Source of the DNA: Armigeres subalbatus
Taxonomy: Eukaryota; Arthropoda; Insecta; Diptera; Culicidae
Reading direction: 5' to 3'
DNA length: 64,000 nt
NCBI RefSeq assembly: GCF_024139115.2
Contig: NC_085140.1
Location: 47,834,180-47,898,179, forward strand
The translations under genes and the position numbers were made by a program. The notes below the pieces were generated by a model. The model saw only the letters and a list, made by a program, of their open reading frames with translations, had not been told where the DNA came from and did not search any database. Position 1 is the first letter of the stretch; every line of letters starts with the position of its first letter. Positions 20,492-30,489 of the stretch are shown one piece after another.

Positions 20492-22267
20492 TACAGTGAA
20501 CTCTCCCTAGCTCGATATTGAAGGGACCATCGAGTTAGGGAGGTATCGAGATAGAGAACACATTTATATTTTTCTACCAAATAATCAAACAGTTTTCGTA
20601 CCATGGCCGACTGCTATTTGGCCGAATTGTTAAAATTGATTTCCTTATTTAGTGAAGTGAGGAATGAGATGATCGAAATGAACAGTGAAAAGTGAGAATT
20701 GAGAAGTGAGAAATGAAATGTTCGAAGTCAGCAGTTCTCACTTCTCACTTTTCTCTTCTCACTTATTACCTTTCACTTCTCACTTTTCAATTCGCAGTTC
20801 TTACTTCTCAAATTTTTCATTTCTCAAGGAAGTAGAAAGGAAGGAGAAGGAATGATGAAAAAGAATAAAGATTAAGTCTAAAAATTCCAATTTTCATCTC
20901 ACTTTTCACTTCTCACCACTTGGTCCTTATACTTCTCAACAGGCTTGCCTGAAACTCCTCGTCGAGTAGAAAATGAGCAAGAGCAAGAGTTTTTGAGGAG
21001 CAAAAATAAGCATCACAACATTGTGCATCATTAAACCCGAGCTTGTGCGTCGCCAAACAAGAGCGAGGCTATCTGTTCATCTTTTTCTTGTGGTACGTCA
21101 ATCACTCACACTAATACTCAATACAGCCTCCAATTTTTTTTACATACAAAGCGTCGCTCCGGAGGCTCTATGAGTGCACTTTCGCCCGACGCTTCACTCA
21201 CGTGTGTTTTTATTTTGCTTTTCATTACTCTGTGTTTTTGTACCTCTGCTTTTTTACGCTTCTATCTTTACGAAGGCAGCATTTTGTTGAAGGTGATTTT
21301 ATTTGACTCTAGCGAGTATGAGGAATTTTGTCAAGCCTGCTCTCAGATCTCACTTCAATCTTCTCACTTCTCACTACTCATTTTGCACTTTTCACTTTTC
21401 ACCATTCTCTTCGCACTTCTGAATCCTTACTTCTTCCTTCCCACTTTTCACTTCTCGCTTCTTACTTCTCACTATTTACCTTTCACTCCTCAGTTTTCAC
21501 TTCTCACTTCTTAAATTTTCACTTCTAACTTCTCACTTCTCGATTCATACTTCATACTGCACTCTTTTTTGTTCTCACTTTTCACTTTTCACAATTTACT
21601 TTACACTTTTTGCTTTTCTTTTCTCACTTTTCACTTCTCCCATCTCACTTAAATTCATCATTTCTCACTTCTTACATTTAAATTCTCATCTCTTACTTCT
21701 CACTTCTAACTTCTTACTTTTCACTTCTCATTCTTTTTTATCACTTCCCACTTTTCACTTCTCACTTTCCACTTCTCAATTCTTACTTCTCACTTGTCAC
21801 TTCCCACTTTTCACTTCTCATTTCTCAATTCTTACTTCATACTTCCTAGTTCGCACTTCTCACTTTTCACTATTTATTTTTCTTTTCTCACTTCACACTT
21901 CTCTCTTCAAATTTGTCACATCTCACTTCTTACTTTCCGCTTCTCACTTCCCTCTTCTTACTTTTCACTTCTCATTTTTCACTCTGCACTTGTCACTTCA
22001 CAGTTTTTACTTTTGACTTCTCAATTCTTACTTCTCACTTTTTACTTTTCACTATTCACTATTTCATATTGTGCTTGTGAACTGATTCTGACAACATCGA
22101 GTTAGTGAAAATGCTTTGGGAAATTACTTCGACTTAGAGAATATTGAGTAACGGAGATATCGACTTACGGAGGTAAGTCAGTATGTAAAATTAAAGGGAC
22201 TTTGAATTTCATAGAATAAGAGAAAATATCGAGTTACAGAATATCGAGTTAGAGAGAGTTCACTGTA
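20492..22267. mobile_element. pogo/Tigger-like non-autonomous element, TA target site
   Basis: The element is 20494-22265 (1772 bp), flanked by TA (20492-20493, 22266-22267). The ends CAGTGAACTCTCCCTAGCTC and, inverted, CAGTGAACTCTCTCTAACTC match over about 26 bp with two differences. Subterminal copies of CGAGTTAGGGAGGTATCGAG occur at both ends. The TA duplication and the CAGT...AACTC ends fit the pogo branch of Tc1/mariner. There is no transposase; most of the interior is TTCTCAC-type short repeats. The exact empty site can be seen by comparison with 2192-2517. Confidence 0.85.
20670..22080. repeat. TTCTCAC arrays inside the pogo-like element
   Basis: 20670-20930 and 21330-22080 are long runs of CACTTCTCACTTTTCACT in mostly one orientation, with a short GTGAGAAGTGAGAA block at 20680-20730. 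They are separated by a GC-richer unique stretch (about 20940-21300). The serine/phenylalanine/leucine-rich frames crossing them are artefacts of the repeat. Confidence 0.85.
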
Positions 22268-22395
22268 GCATAACTTGATCTCCTCATTGATATTGTCGTC
22301 TGATCTTTTATCTCTTATATCAATCATGTTCATATCTCATTTTGCTATCTAATAAACATTTGATATTATTGAGCTATTTTCGTCTACCCGGAATG

Positions 22396-22475
22396 GCTTG
22401 TTATCATGATTCGGAACAGCTTTTGACTCTCTTTTATCGTCGTTCTTTATCTATTGAGAGCGATTTCTTCAATGA
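22396..22475 (+). mobile_element. hAT-type MITE, right-end remnant
   Basis: Matches about 38968-39045 (TGGCTTGTTAT...GATTCGGAACAG...TTTTGAGAG...ATTTCT), the right end of the element at 38634-39049. Confidence 0.65.
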
Positions 22476-22479
22476 CAGT

Positions 22480-23275
22480 TGAGAAGTGAGAAGTAAATAA
22501 TGAAAAGTGTGAAGTGAGAAGTGAGAGATGCAAAGGTAAAGGAATTGAGAGGAGGAACCTCTCACTTCTAACTTCTCGCTTCTCACATCTCACTTTTCAT
22601 AGTCAGAAGTGACTATTTCTTAAGAGTGAAACGTATGAAACAAAACTTCTCTCTCAATTTCTCACTTATCACTTCTCACTATGGAAAGTGAGAACTGAGA
22701 AGTGAGAAATGAAGAGTGAGAAGCAAGACGTGTTACTTCTTATTTTTCAATCCTTATTTCCCACTGCTTTCTTCTCACTACGCAAAGTGAGAGTAAGTAT
22801 TGTCTTATTTTGATGTCTTATTTACTTCTTCTTATGGTAGGTGGTTGTAGGAGAAGTGAGACGTCTCACTTCTCTCTATTCATTTCTAACTTCGTATTCT
22901 TCACTTTTCTCTTGATACTTTTTAATTTTTTCCCAGCGAGAAATTAGGAGTGTAAAACATAAAAGTGAGACGTTTTATTTATTTTTTCACACTCCTTATT
23001 TCTCACCTCTGCAAAAAGTGAGAAAAGTGGGAAATAATAAGTGAGGGATGATTAGTGGGAAGTAAGGCGTTTCACTTCTTAATTCCCACTCATAATTTCT
23101 TCTTCTTTCTTCCTCCTCACTTTTCACTTTTCACGGTGAGAAGTGAGAAGTAAGACATCACGCTACTTACTTACTTACTACTACTCACTTTACTTTTCTC
23201 GCTTCTCATTTGCACTTTCCATGTCTTTCTTCTCACTTCTCAATTATTATAAAACACGTCGCACTTTTCACACTC
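22480..23275. repeat. TTCTCAC/GTGAGAA array with alternating orientation
   Basis: Blocks of AGTGAGAAGTGAGA and CACTTCTCACTTCTC alternate at least six times over 800 bp, with GAGACGTCTCAC at turns. Adjacent blocks can form long hairpins. It runs into a GGCCAAATGACC array at 23285. Confidence 0.85.
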
Positions 23276-23284
23276 AGTGTTGTT

Positions 23285-23605
23285 CTGCCAAATGACATCT
23301 ACGGCCTATGATCCGTTCTGCTAAAGGACATTTGCGGCCATATGACCTGTTTGGCCAAATGAGATTTCCAGCCGTAGATGTCATAAACCGACAAATGATC
23401 CTTTCTGCTAAACGCCCGATTCGTCCAAACGACTTAATTGACTTAACGACTTATTCGTCCAAATTACTAGCCAAACGATATTTTCGGCCATATTACCACT
23501 TTGGTCAAAAGACATTTTCGGTCAAATGGCTCTTTGTGCCAAGCCTTTGTGTTTGGGCCAAAGAACTTAATCAGCCCAGTGACCTGTTTGATCAAACGGT
23601 AGCGC
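23285..23605 (+). repeat. GGCCAAATGACC short-unit array
   Basis: About 18 diverged units of 16-18 bp (for example TGACCTGTTTGGCCAAATGA, CGACTTATTCGTCCAAATTA). The 114-codon open frame is a by-product. Confidence 0.8.
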
Positions 23606-24109
23606 GTATTTTGTATTTGGAAAACAATTTGAATCTCATCAAAAAGAAGTGAAGTCAGGATGGTTTATTGGTAAGAAGCTTTCAATAACTTTCAATATCC
23701 AGGGGTGGCGAAAAGCCGGATACATAAAAGTCTCACAGATAGAAAAAATGCTGCAATTTAACACATCGTTGAATTTTCAAAACTGTATGCTAAGGGTTGA
23801 TTGCGGTAAATACTTTTAAACTTTTTTGAATTTTTGTGATGGGTTTTAAGGCAAATAATCTGATGAACTTTGCAGAGCCACGTTAGAAATTCATAAGTTC
23901 AAAGTTCATTACTGGAAGTTCTTTACGGTCATCTCTAAAGTAGATCACGGAGAAGGAAGGATTATATTTTTACTTATAGTTTGTGTGATCTTCTGTAATT
24001 TATGATCGAAAATTATTAAAGCAGCAAGGACTGCTTGTTTTATTTTAAAAAAAGAAAGAAATTTTAACGGAAAAAAATCTACGCAAATCCAAAAAACAGA
24101 CTTTCTCCA
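23606..24109. other. Non-coding stretch, nothing recognised
   Basis: AT-rich, with no supported gene or element ends. Confidence 0.4.
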
Positions 24110-24690
24110 GAGCCCACGTACTGCTAGATCTTATTGGATCAATAAATTTAACTCTGAAGTGGATCGGTCTATGCACGGCATCGCTATCGGACCTATTCGG
24201 ATTAAGAAAAATCTACATCTCACCCCCTCTAGATGACGATGATTTGGAACCACTACTGGACCTGATCCCACTCTCCCAATTCCACATCGGACCTATTCTA
24301 ATCATGGAAAAAAACCAACTTTGAAGTAGATTGGTTGAAAGCCGGAAACCCCATAGCACCTATTCGGACCAAAGAAATTCAACTCTGGAGTAAGTTTGGG
24401 TGGTTTGGAGACACCAACTGGACCTAGTTGGAACGATTAAATGCAGATCTGAATTAGGATCTATGTTCGGAATCGCAATCGGACCAAGTCGGATACACCA
24501 AAATCAACATCTGGCGTGGCTTGAACAGTGGTTTGAAGGAACTAACAGACTTAGTTGGATCAATAAAAACCAAATCTGGAATCGGAATGGCTATTAGATC
24601 TTGTTGGATCAATTCGCATAAAGGAAAACCCAATTCTGGATTGGGCCTGATGATGGTTTGGTCGATGGTCGAAAGCGTCATTGGAAGCAG
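24110..24690 (+). repeat. Degenerate tandem repeat, about 60-100 bp period
   Basis: Recurring phrases ATCGGACCTATTCGGATCAA, AACTCTGGAATxGGAT and GGTTTGGAACCAAC at about 24190, 24287, 24358, 24420, 24482, 24550 and 24595 show an old tandem array with much drift. Frames in it are not genes. Confidence 0.65.
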
Positions 24691-25299
24691 GAGGGTAAAG
24701 AAAAAAAAAGCCAAATGGAGATTTGATTAAAACATATTAAAACATATTAGAAGAAAAGAAGGAAAATCCGCAATGAACACAGATAGGCATTATGGATATT
24801 CTTCTGCAATCAATTATTGCACCACTTACAATTCTAACAAAGCAAATATTTAGGAGTTACAGAAATCCCTCGATGCAGATGTCGATGAAACTCTATATTA
24901 TTCGGACTACATGGAGTTTTCCTTAATTAAACGCGCAAAGTATCCCAATTCTACACAAATCCTAACCCCCATTCCTGGTATCAGTCACAGGAGCAAAAGG
25001 GCTCTTCGGAATTTGGTCAATCGGTTGAAAATGCATGTAGTCCTTGAAGAAAACCACATGGAAAAGCTTAATTATTTCTATCCTGTTCAATCTTTACTGC
25101 TGTTAAATAGAACGATTCCGGAAGTCCCTCGGTGTTCGTAATAGTGATCAAAAATTAACCAATAATTAAGATTTAATCTAATTCGAGTATCAAACTTCAT
25201 GATTGTTGTTTTCATATTTCAAGTGAGGAAGAAAAGATCCGTGTAATGCCAGTTTCGTTTTCGGCTCACACAGACAGCTATATTTCGGCTCGGCTTGAC
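24691..25299. other. Non-coding stretch, nothing recognised
   Basis: No supported gene or repeat; the 76-codon frame at 24911-25141 has no motif. Confidence 0.4.
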
Positions 25300-25517
25300 A
25301 CACACTCTAACTTTCATCTACTCAGTGACTGAGTAAAATAGTATTGTCGTCTCTTTTCTTCCCACGGAAATTTTACTCAATTTTCGTCTAAAGCAGGACT
25401 ATTCATAGTTTTGAATAGTTCCGCTTTAGACGGGAATTGAGTAAAATTTTCGTGGGAAGAAAAGAGGTAGCAATACAATTTTACTCAGTCACTGAGTAAG
25501 TGAAAGTTAGTGTGCAC
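25300..25517. mobile_element. Foldback MITE, complete palindrome
   Basis: The two halves are near-perfect inverted copies over about 100 bp each, from CACACTCTAACTTTC through ACTCAGTGACTGAGTAAAAT to the centre CATAGTTTTGAATAG. There is no coding sequence. A partial copy lies at 1398-1527. Confidence 0.85.
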
Positions 25518-25984
25518 ATATTTTTCGTATATCTGTTTCTCCCTCCCATGTGCTGTCAATACGATACACAGTGTATCATACACTGCGCGGCTGTTGTAAT
25601 GTTTCCAGAAGCGCATTCGCACAAGATTCCACGCGGCGTTTCATTTGAAAGGAACAGCTGCACCTTAGGAAACGCCGCAATGTTATCTTCCCATAAGAAT
25701 CGAGTATACGGGCAGCAAAAAGCGCGGCGCGTCGTTTCCATAAAAAAAATCAACTCTTCCGCCCGTTTTTGGTCGCAAAGAAAAATACGCGCCAGATAGT
25801 CGCCTAATAAAAACATACCTCCAGAGAAAAAGTTACTTCGATATTTTTCAAAATTTTTCCGCCACGTGGTGCATTGCCGTGGTGAATGCTTGGATAGCAC
25901 GTACTATTTGTACTGCGGATACACTTTTCACATCCATGAGAGCCTTGGAAAATGATCACAAAAGTTGTCATTTTGTTGCAAGGC
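25518..25984. other. Unique stretch, no gene supported
   Basis: Moderately GC-rich around 25600-25760, with overlapping frames on both strands and no family motif. Confidence 0.35.
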
Positions 25985-26302
25985 ACAATACAAGTGCGAA
26001 AAACACAGAACCGGATAGGCAGCCCGGCACCCCCACAGAGAAGTGATAATTTTGGCTTTGTTTTCACTCATTTTGTGTTGGGAACCGCGCAGCTGTATAG
26101 AACAAGTTGAAATGCATAATCGGAACCAGTGCTCCCCGCGTTTGGAGCTTTTTAAATGAGTATCATCATGGGGTGTAGGCATCCGAATCGGCGCTTTATC
26201 ATGTCAGCTTGCGAAAAAAGTCGTGAGAAACATTTGCTACATATCGTATATGTATACAGAGATGATAGGTGAGAGACTTTTTCATTCTCTTTTCAATCCC
26301 TG
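25985..26302 (-). mobile_element. hAT-type MITE, partial inverted copy
   Basis: On the - strand it matches 38634-38945, from CAGGGATTGAAAAGAGAATG through AGTCTCTCACCTATCATC and AAAAAGCTCCAAACGCGGGG to TTCGCACTTGTAT. The other end is not recognisable. Confidence 0.8.
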
Positions 26303-26371
26303 ATACTAACTCATCTTATGACAATTGAAACTATTTCAGAGAAATTAAATCGGAAGCTATATAGCCTCCCG

Positions 26372-26469
26372 AGCAGCACAAGTTAGACAAAATGGTTGCA
26401 GCAACTTGATTGTGACTAAATCTGGTCACATATGAGTCACAGTAACCTATGTCAAACATGTGTGCTGCT
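26372..26469. repeat. Small inverted repeat, MITE-like
   Basis: AGCAGCACAAGTTAGACAA at one end and TTGTCTAACTTGTGCTGCT-like sequence at the other (26450-26469) pair over about 18 bp with mismatches. It is about 98 bp long in total. Confidence 0.5.
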
Positions 26470-27205
26470 AGGGCTCCAGACTTGCATATACACGTGGACT
26501 CCAATCGTGTTCATGCTCGGTTCTTATTAGTAAATAGTATAGTAAATCAATTGGTGTGCGTTTGATCGTGTTCCTGCTCGGTGCACAGATAGTTAGTTTC
26601 TCTGTTTTGTGCGCCCAAATAATAGTTCTTTAAAATTATTGTGTAAATAACTGGCATAGTCAGTGGGAATCCAGATCCAACTGACTAACTGATAATCCTG
26701 TCAACAAACAATTTCAGCTGAATAAGCCAGGTGTTTTTCTGAGGGAGACTATTTTTGGCTTGATAAGCGCTTCTCTCGCCTCCAATGTTTGTTGGGTTAC
26801 TTGTGGTTTTTGTGGAGAGGTAAATACGGTCTTCAAACAGTAAAAATCACCTACTAATATTCCTTCCTCTTCCTAACTGACTACAAGGATTTGAACACTG
26901 AAAATCACACACAGAACAATCCACAGAACATTCTTAGACAATCATTCAGTTGATGCTTGTTGCAGTTTCACTGATTCTGGTCAATCACGTAGTAGCAACC
27001 ATGGATATGCGAAGTCTGTTAACGCTAAGCTAAACTAAGCAAATGAAATCGAAAGCTATTTTTGCTATCTTAGAGAACAAATTAGAAAAAATAAATTTTG
27101 AAACCAATACCAACCAATTTTTGTTAAATATCTTGGCTGTGCATATGCACAGCACATGTTTCAAAATGGACAAATTGATATGAAATTTGCGAAAAAGAAT
27201 TCACG
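26470..27205. other. Non-coding stretch, nothing recognised
   Basis: No gene or transposon ends are supported. Confidence 0.4.
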
Positions 27206-27277
27206 TGTCTTGGAGGGACTCGAACCCTCAACCTCCTACTCTCTAGATAGGCGTGATAACCCCTACACAACAAGACC
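27206..27277 (-). tRNA. tRNA-like 72-nt cloverleaf, anticodon AGA; probably SINE-derived
   Basis: Read on the - strand, all arms fit a standard tRNA with no gaps: acceptor GGTCTTG / CAAGACA (6 of 7 pairs), D arm GTG..CAC, anticodon stem CCTAT / GTAGG with loop CTAGAGA, a 5-nt variable loop, and T arm GAGGG TTCGAGT CCCTC. A run of five T follows within 20 nt (27192-27196), a good Pol III stop. Anticodon AGA would decode serine, but serine tRNAs have a long variable arm and this has none. The D arm resembles valine-type tRNAs. Three copies with shared flanks in one window argue for a SINE or tRNA-derived repeat, not a working tRNA gene. Confidence 0.5.
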
Positions 27278-27360
27278 ACTTAAAGCTTACGTTTGCGGAA
27301 AAGCCATCAGAATCCGAGTACCAACCTCCACCGCGATTAGCACTCTTTTTTTGCAAATTG

Positions 27361-27885
27361 AATATCTTTCGGAATAGAGTTCGCCGCCGTACCAAACTGA
27401 CAATCTACAAAACGCTAATTAGACCGGTAGTCCTCTACGGACACGAGACCTGGACGATGCTCGTGGAGGACCAACGCGCACTTGGAGTTTTCGAAAGGAA
27501 AGTGCTGCGTACCATCTATGGTGGGGTGCAGATGGCGGACGGTACGTGGAGGAGGCGAATGAACCACGAATTGCATCAGCTGTTGGGAGAACCATCCATC
27601 GTTCACACCGCGAAAATCGGACGACTGCGATGGGCCGGGCACGTAGCCAGAATGTCGGACAGTAACCCGGTGAAAATGGTTCTCGACAACGATCCGACGG
27701 GCACAAGAAGGCGAGGTGCGCGGCGGGCAAGGTGGATCGATCAGGTGGAAGATGACTTGCGGACCCTCCGTAGACTGCGTGGTTGGCGACGTGTAGCCAT
27801 GGACCGAGCCGAATGGAGAAGACTCTTACATACCGCACAGACCACTTCGGCCTTAGTCTGATTAAATAAAATAATATCTTTCGGA
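27361..27885 (+). mobile_element. RTE-type retrotransposon, 5'-truncated, 13-bp target duplication
   Basis: The 13-bp repeat AATATCTTTCGGA at 27361-27373 and 27873-27885 flanks a 499-bp insertion (27374-27872) ending in TTAAATAAAAT. It is a very short 3' piece of the same subfamily as 53357-56889. Confidence 0.88.
27374..27861 (+). CDS. RTE-type reverse transcriptase C-terminal tail
   Basis: About 162 codons starting at VRRRTKLTIYKTLIRPVVLY and ending ..TTSALV-stop. It holds the HETWTML, RRRMNHELHQLLGEPS and GRLRWAGHVARMSDSNPVKM blocks of the RTE C-terminus but none of the catalytic palm. It is nearly identical in protein to the end of the 53-54 kb copy, except that the latter lacks the seven residues GVFERKV. 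That the frame is intact although it has no function suggests recent arrival. Confidence 0.85.
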
Positions 27886-28289
27886 TGCTTGATTTGTCCA
27901 GTCTCCACATGTGCTTTACTGTTGTATATCCACAGTCAAGCGAGTGCACATTGTTTATTAAACGAGAGGATCACACTCCATGTCTTCCAACAACGGGCTG
28001 GGTGGACTGGTATAGAATGCAAATCAATCGCACTCTGCTGTGCCAAAGGCTTGCTTGGCTAAAGCATTTGATGAGTTTGGTTGCCTTACGTGTGCGGTCG
28101 CGTGTACTCAGTTGATGTTAACAAAAGATTATGTTTTTATTTGCTCTCATCATAATGTCAGACTTTACTCGAGTTAACATATTTGCAAGTAGTGTATTTT
28201 TTATTGCTATTGATGTTTTTTTTTTCATAGTTAGTCGAACAATATCAATTTGTAAAATAGTAACACATTGGGAGTCACTGACACCTATT
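27886..28289. other. Non-coding stretch, nothing recognised
   Basis: No supported gene or repeat. Confidence 0.4.
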
Positions 28290-28800
28290 ACTCCGTTTTA
28301 AATGTCAACACGACCAAGTGTATGCGTTCGCCCCAACCAACACGGTAACGACTACGGTGGACCTTCAACACATTCAGTGCTCGAACACTCTGTTTTGATA
28401 CCTGCTAACTAGCCTCCCCTACTGCCGTGCAGTTAGTGGCTCAAAATAAAAAGTGAAAGGGAATTTTGTTTCGTTCGCGGCTCTCCTCGCTCCCGATGCG
28501 GTGCTCTCCGTCCAGCAAACCAGAGCCCGAGCAATGGACCTTGCCCGAGTAGTGCCTATCGTTGTGATATCCATCCGCAGTGAAGTGAATGGAGTAGATT
28601 GCAAACAACGTCCGCCCGCCCGTCGTCATCGTCCTCATCATCGTATAGAAGCAGCCGCCCTTAGGGTCGTCTACTTGATCCGTCGAGGTCAACCTGTATC
28701 ACACACAGGATGCGACAAAACCACGTTCAGTTTCAAGCACGACCAGATTACGGGACGCTCGAACGATAAGTTGTGAGGCACGGTCAGTCACCTGGGGATT
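28290..28800 (+). promoter_or_regulatory. Possible promoter and leader exon of a host gene
   Basis: A GC-rich unique block with an initiator-like ATTCAGTGC near 28373, a purine-rich leader-like AAAATAAAAAGTGAAAGG at 28443-28460, and runs of CGTC/CGTCATCGTC. Several frames are open on both strands but none is recognisable and none has a clear start context. It looks like the 5' untranslated exon of a long gene, but nothing here proves transcription. Confidence 0.25.
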
Positions 28801-30489
28801 GGAAACTCTATCCCTTCTGAAGAGTTCTGGAAATACAGGAAGCTTGCCTATTCTTCGGATCGCCTCTTTCCAACCATGAAGCAGAAAAACTATAAGCTCT
28901 TGGTTAATGAATTGATTTGATGAACATGATTTCTGAATAACGATTTTATTTAATGAAAAATGTATTTGGAAGTTTTTAGCTTAATTGAAGTAGTTTTGCA
29001 ACAATTAGACTCAATCAGTTAACCGATTATTTTTATTTATATCCATCACGTTTTAAATAGTTAAACCGGCTGTATGACTAGTTTTCCGTAGAAGCCATCT
29101 CCTTGTTTTGCATTCCAGAAATCTCTTGCGCAAGTCTCGATCTCACACAACTTCTCCTTTGTCATCTGGTCATAATTTGCCGTGCAACGAGTTGGTGTCG
29201 TTGTTACCGCAGCTGACTTCACGAGCCCCAGCGAAGTTTCAGTTTTTCATCTCTTCCAACCAGTTTGGATTGAAAGGGAAAGTGCCTATTCCGAGTCACT
29301 ACCGTCCAGCCAATTGGTCGAGCTAACCAATTTATCAACTTTTCGGTCTCTTCGGACATGCTGCTCCGCCGCTAATAATCGTGGATCTGGGAAAGAAGGG
29401 TGGACTGGATACGGTTGCAGCGCTACAATTGTGTACGCTTGTAAATGCAACATTGCGCGAACGGAATGACGGAATGGCACGTTGAAAATCTGTAACAGCT
29501 TCGGCTATGAGCGTTGCCGAACAACAACGATGGGAAAATTCATAATTTTCCTTTGGGTTGAGCTCGTAGGCCCAGATGTTTTGCACGCGGAATAACGCAA
29601 GGCGGGCAGTCGGTTGCTATTTCGGGCACATTGTTACGACTTCTGACGCGATTTACTGGCACTGACTAACCAAGCTGCCGGTTTGTACTGCGATGATATT
29701 ATGTTGGCATTTATTGCGGTAATCGAGAGCTGAAGGTTACTGAAGCTGGGTGCGTTGCTGTGAGATATTCGGTTTGGGTTTATGGCAGTTTATGCATCTA
29801 CGACAGCAGCTAATAGTCAAGCTGAAGGTGTACCAACAATGATCTCGATTGTTTTGAAGCCGAACCATGGAGTGTTCATGGCAAAATAAACGTATCCATC
29901 ATCAGCTGTTAATGAATGATAGCCATAAACGCTAATTGGGGTTTAATTGGATGCAGTGTAGTATAAACTAGTAGATTCCTAGTCAAAGATTCGATGAGTT
30001 TCAATAACAACCAGTCTGCGAAATTTCAAATAGAAAACGCCATATAGTTACATTATATACAGTTTTCAGAGTATATTCCCTTTCAAATCACGGCTATTTG
30101 TTTGGCTTTATTTGGTCTAATCGGACTATATGATTTCTTTGTCTACTCGAGCTCCTTATTTTTGTTGATCCTTACTATCCATTCTGCCGACTCGCTCTCC
30201 ACAAGCACAATGAAAATAAATGCGTCCGCTGAAGGTTGGTCAATGATGAAAAGAAACCGAAAAAAATAGGCGTAAAAAATGCACGGAAAAGCATACGTAG
30301 AAAATTCTAAAAAATTCTAAAAGAAGCTTGGATTACAAACGGTTGTCAGTACAGGGTTGAACCTTTTTTTTGATATTATATACCACATCATTTTTATTTA
30401 GTGATATTGCACTTTATACATTTCTAAGTTCTAAGTTCTAAGTTCTAAGCTCAAAGCAGCCAATTTTTTTACAACGCATTAATTTCTAT
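28801..30489. other. Unique stretch, partly GC-rich
   Basis: 29100-29700 is GC-richer, with several short open frames and no family motif. The rest is AT-rich. A short AAGTTCTAAGTTCTAAG tandem lies at about 30423-30455. No gene is supported. Confidence 0.35.

Larger units (their letters stand above)
20365..22390. mobile_element. Foldback MITE split by a pogo-like element
   Basis: 20365-20493 and 22266-22390 together equal the MITE at 2192-2517. The intact copy reads ACAAATAGCACAACTTGATC at the junction; here the same site is ACAAATA, then the insertion, then TAGCATAACTTGATC. The outer left end is not clear. Confidence 0.85.

Noticed and set aside
20670..22105. Hydrophobic phenylalanine/serine/leucine-rich frames that look like membrane proteins
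   Set aside because: They are translations of CACTTCTCACTTTTCACT repeats.
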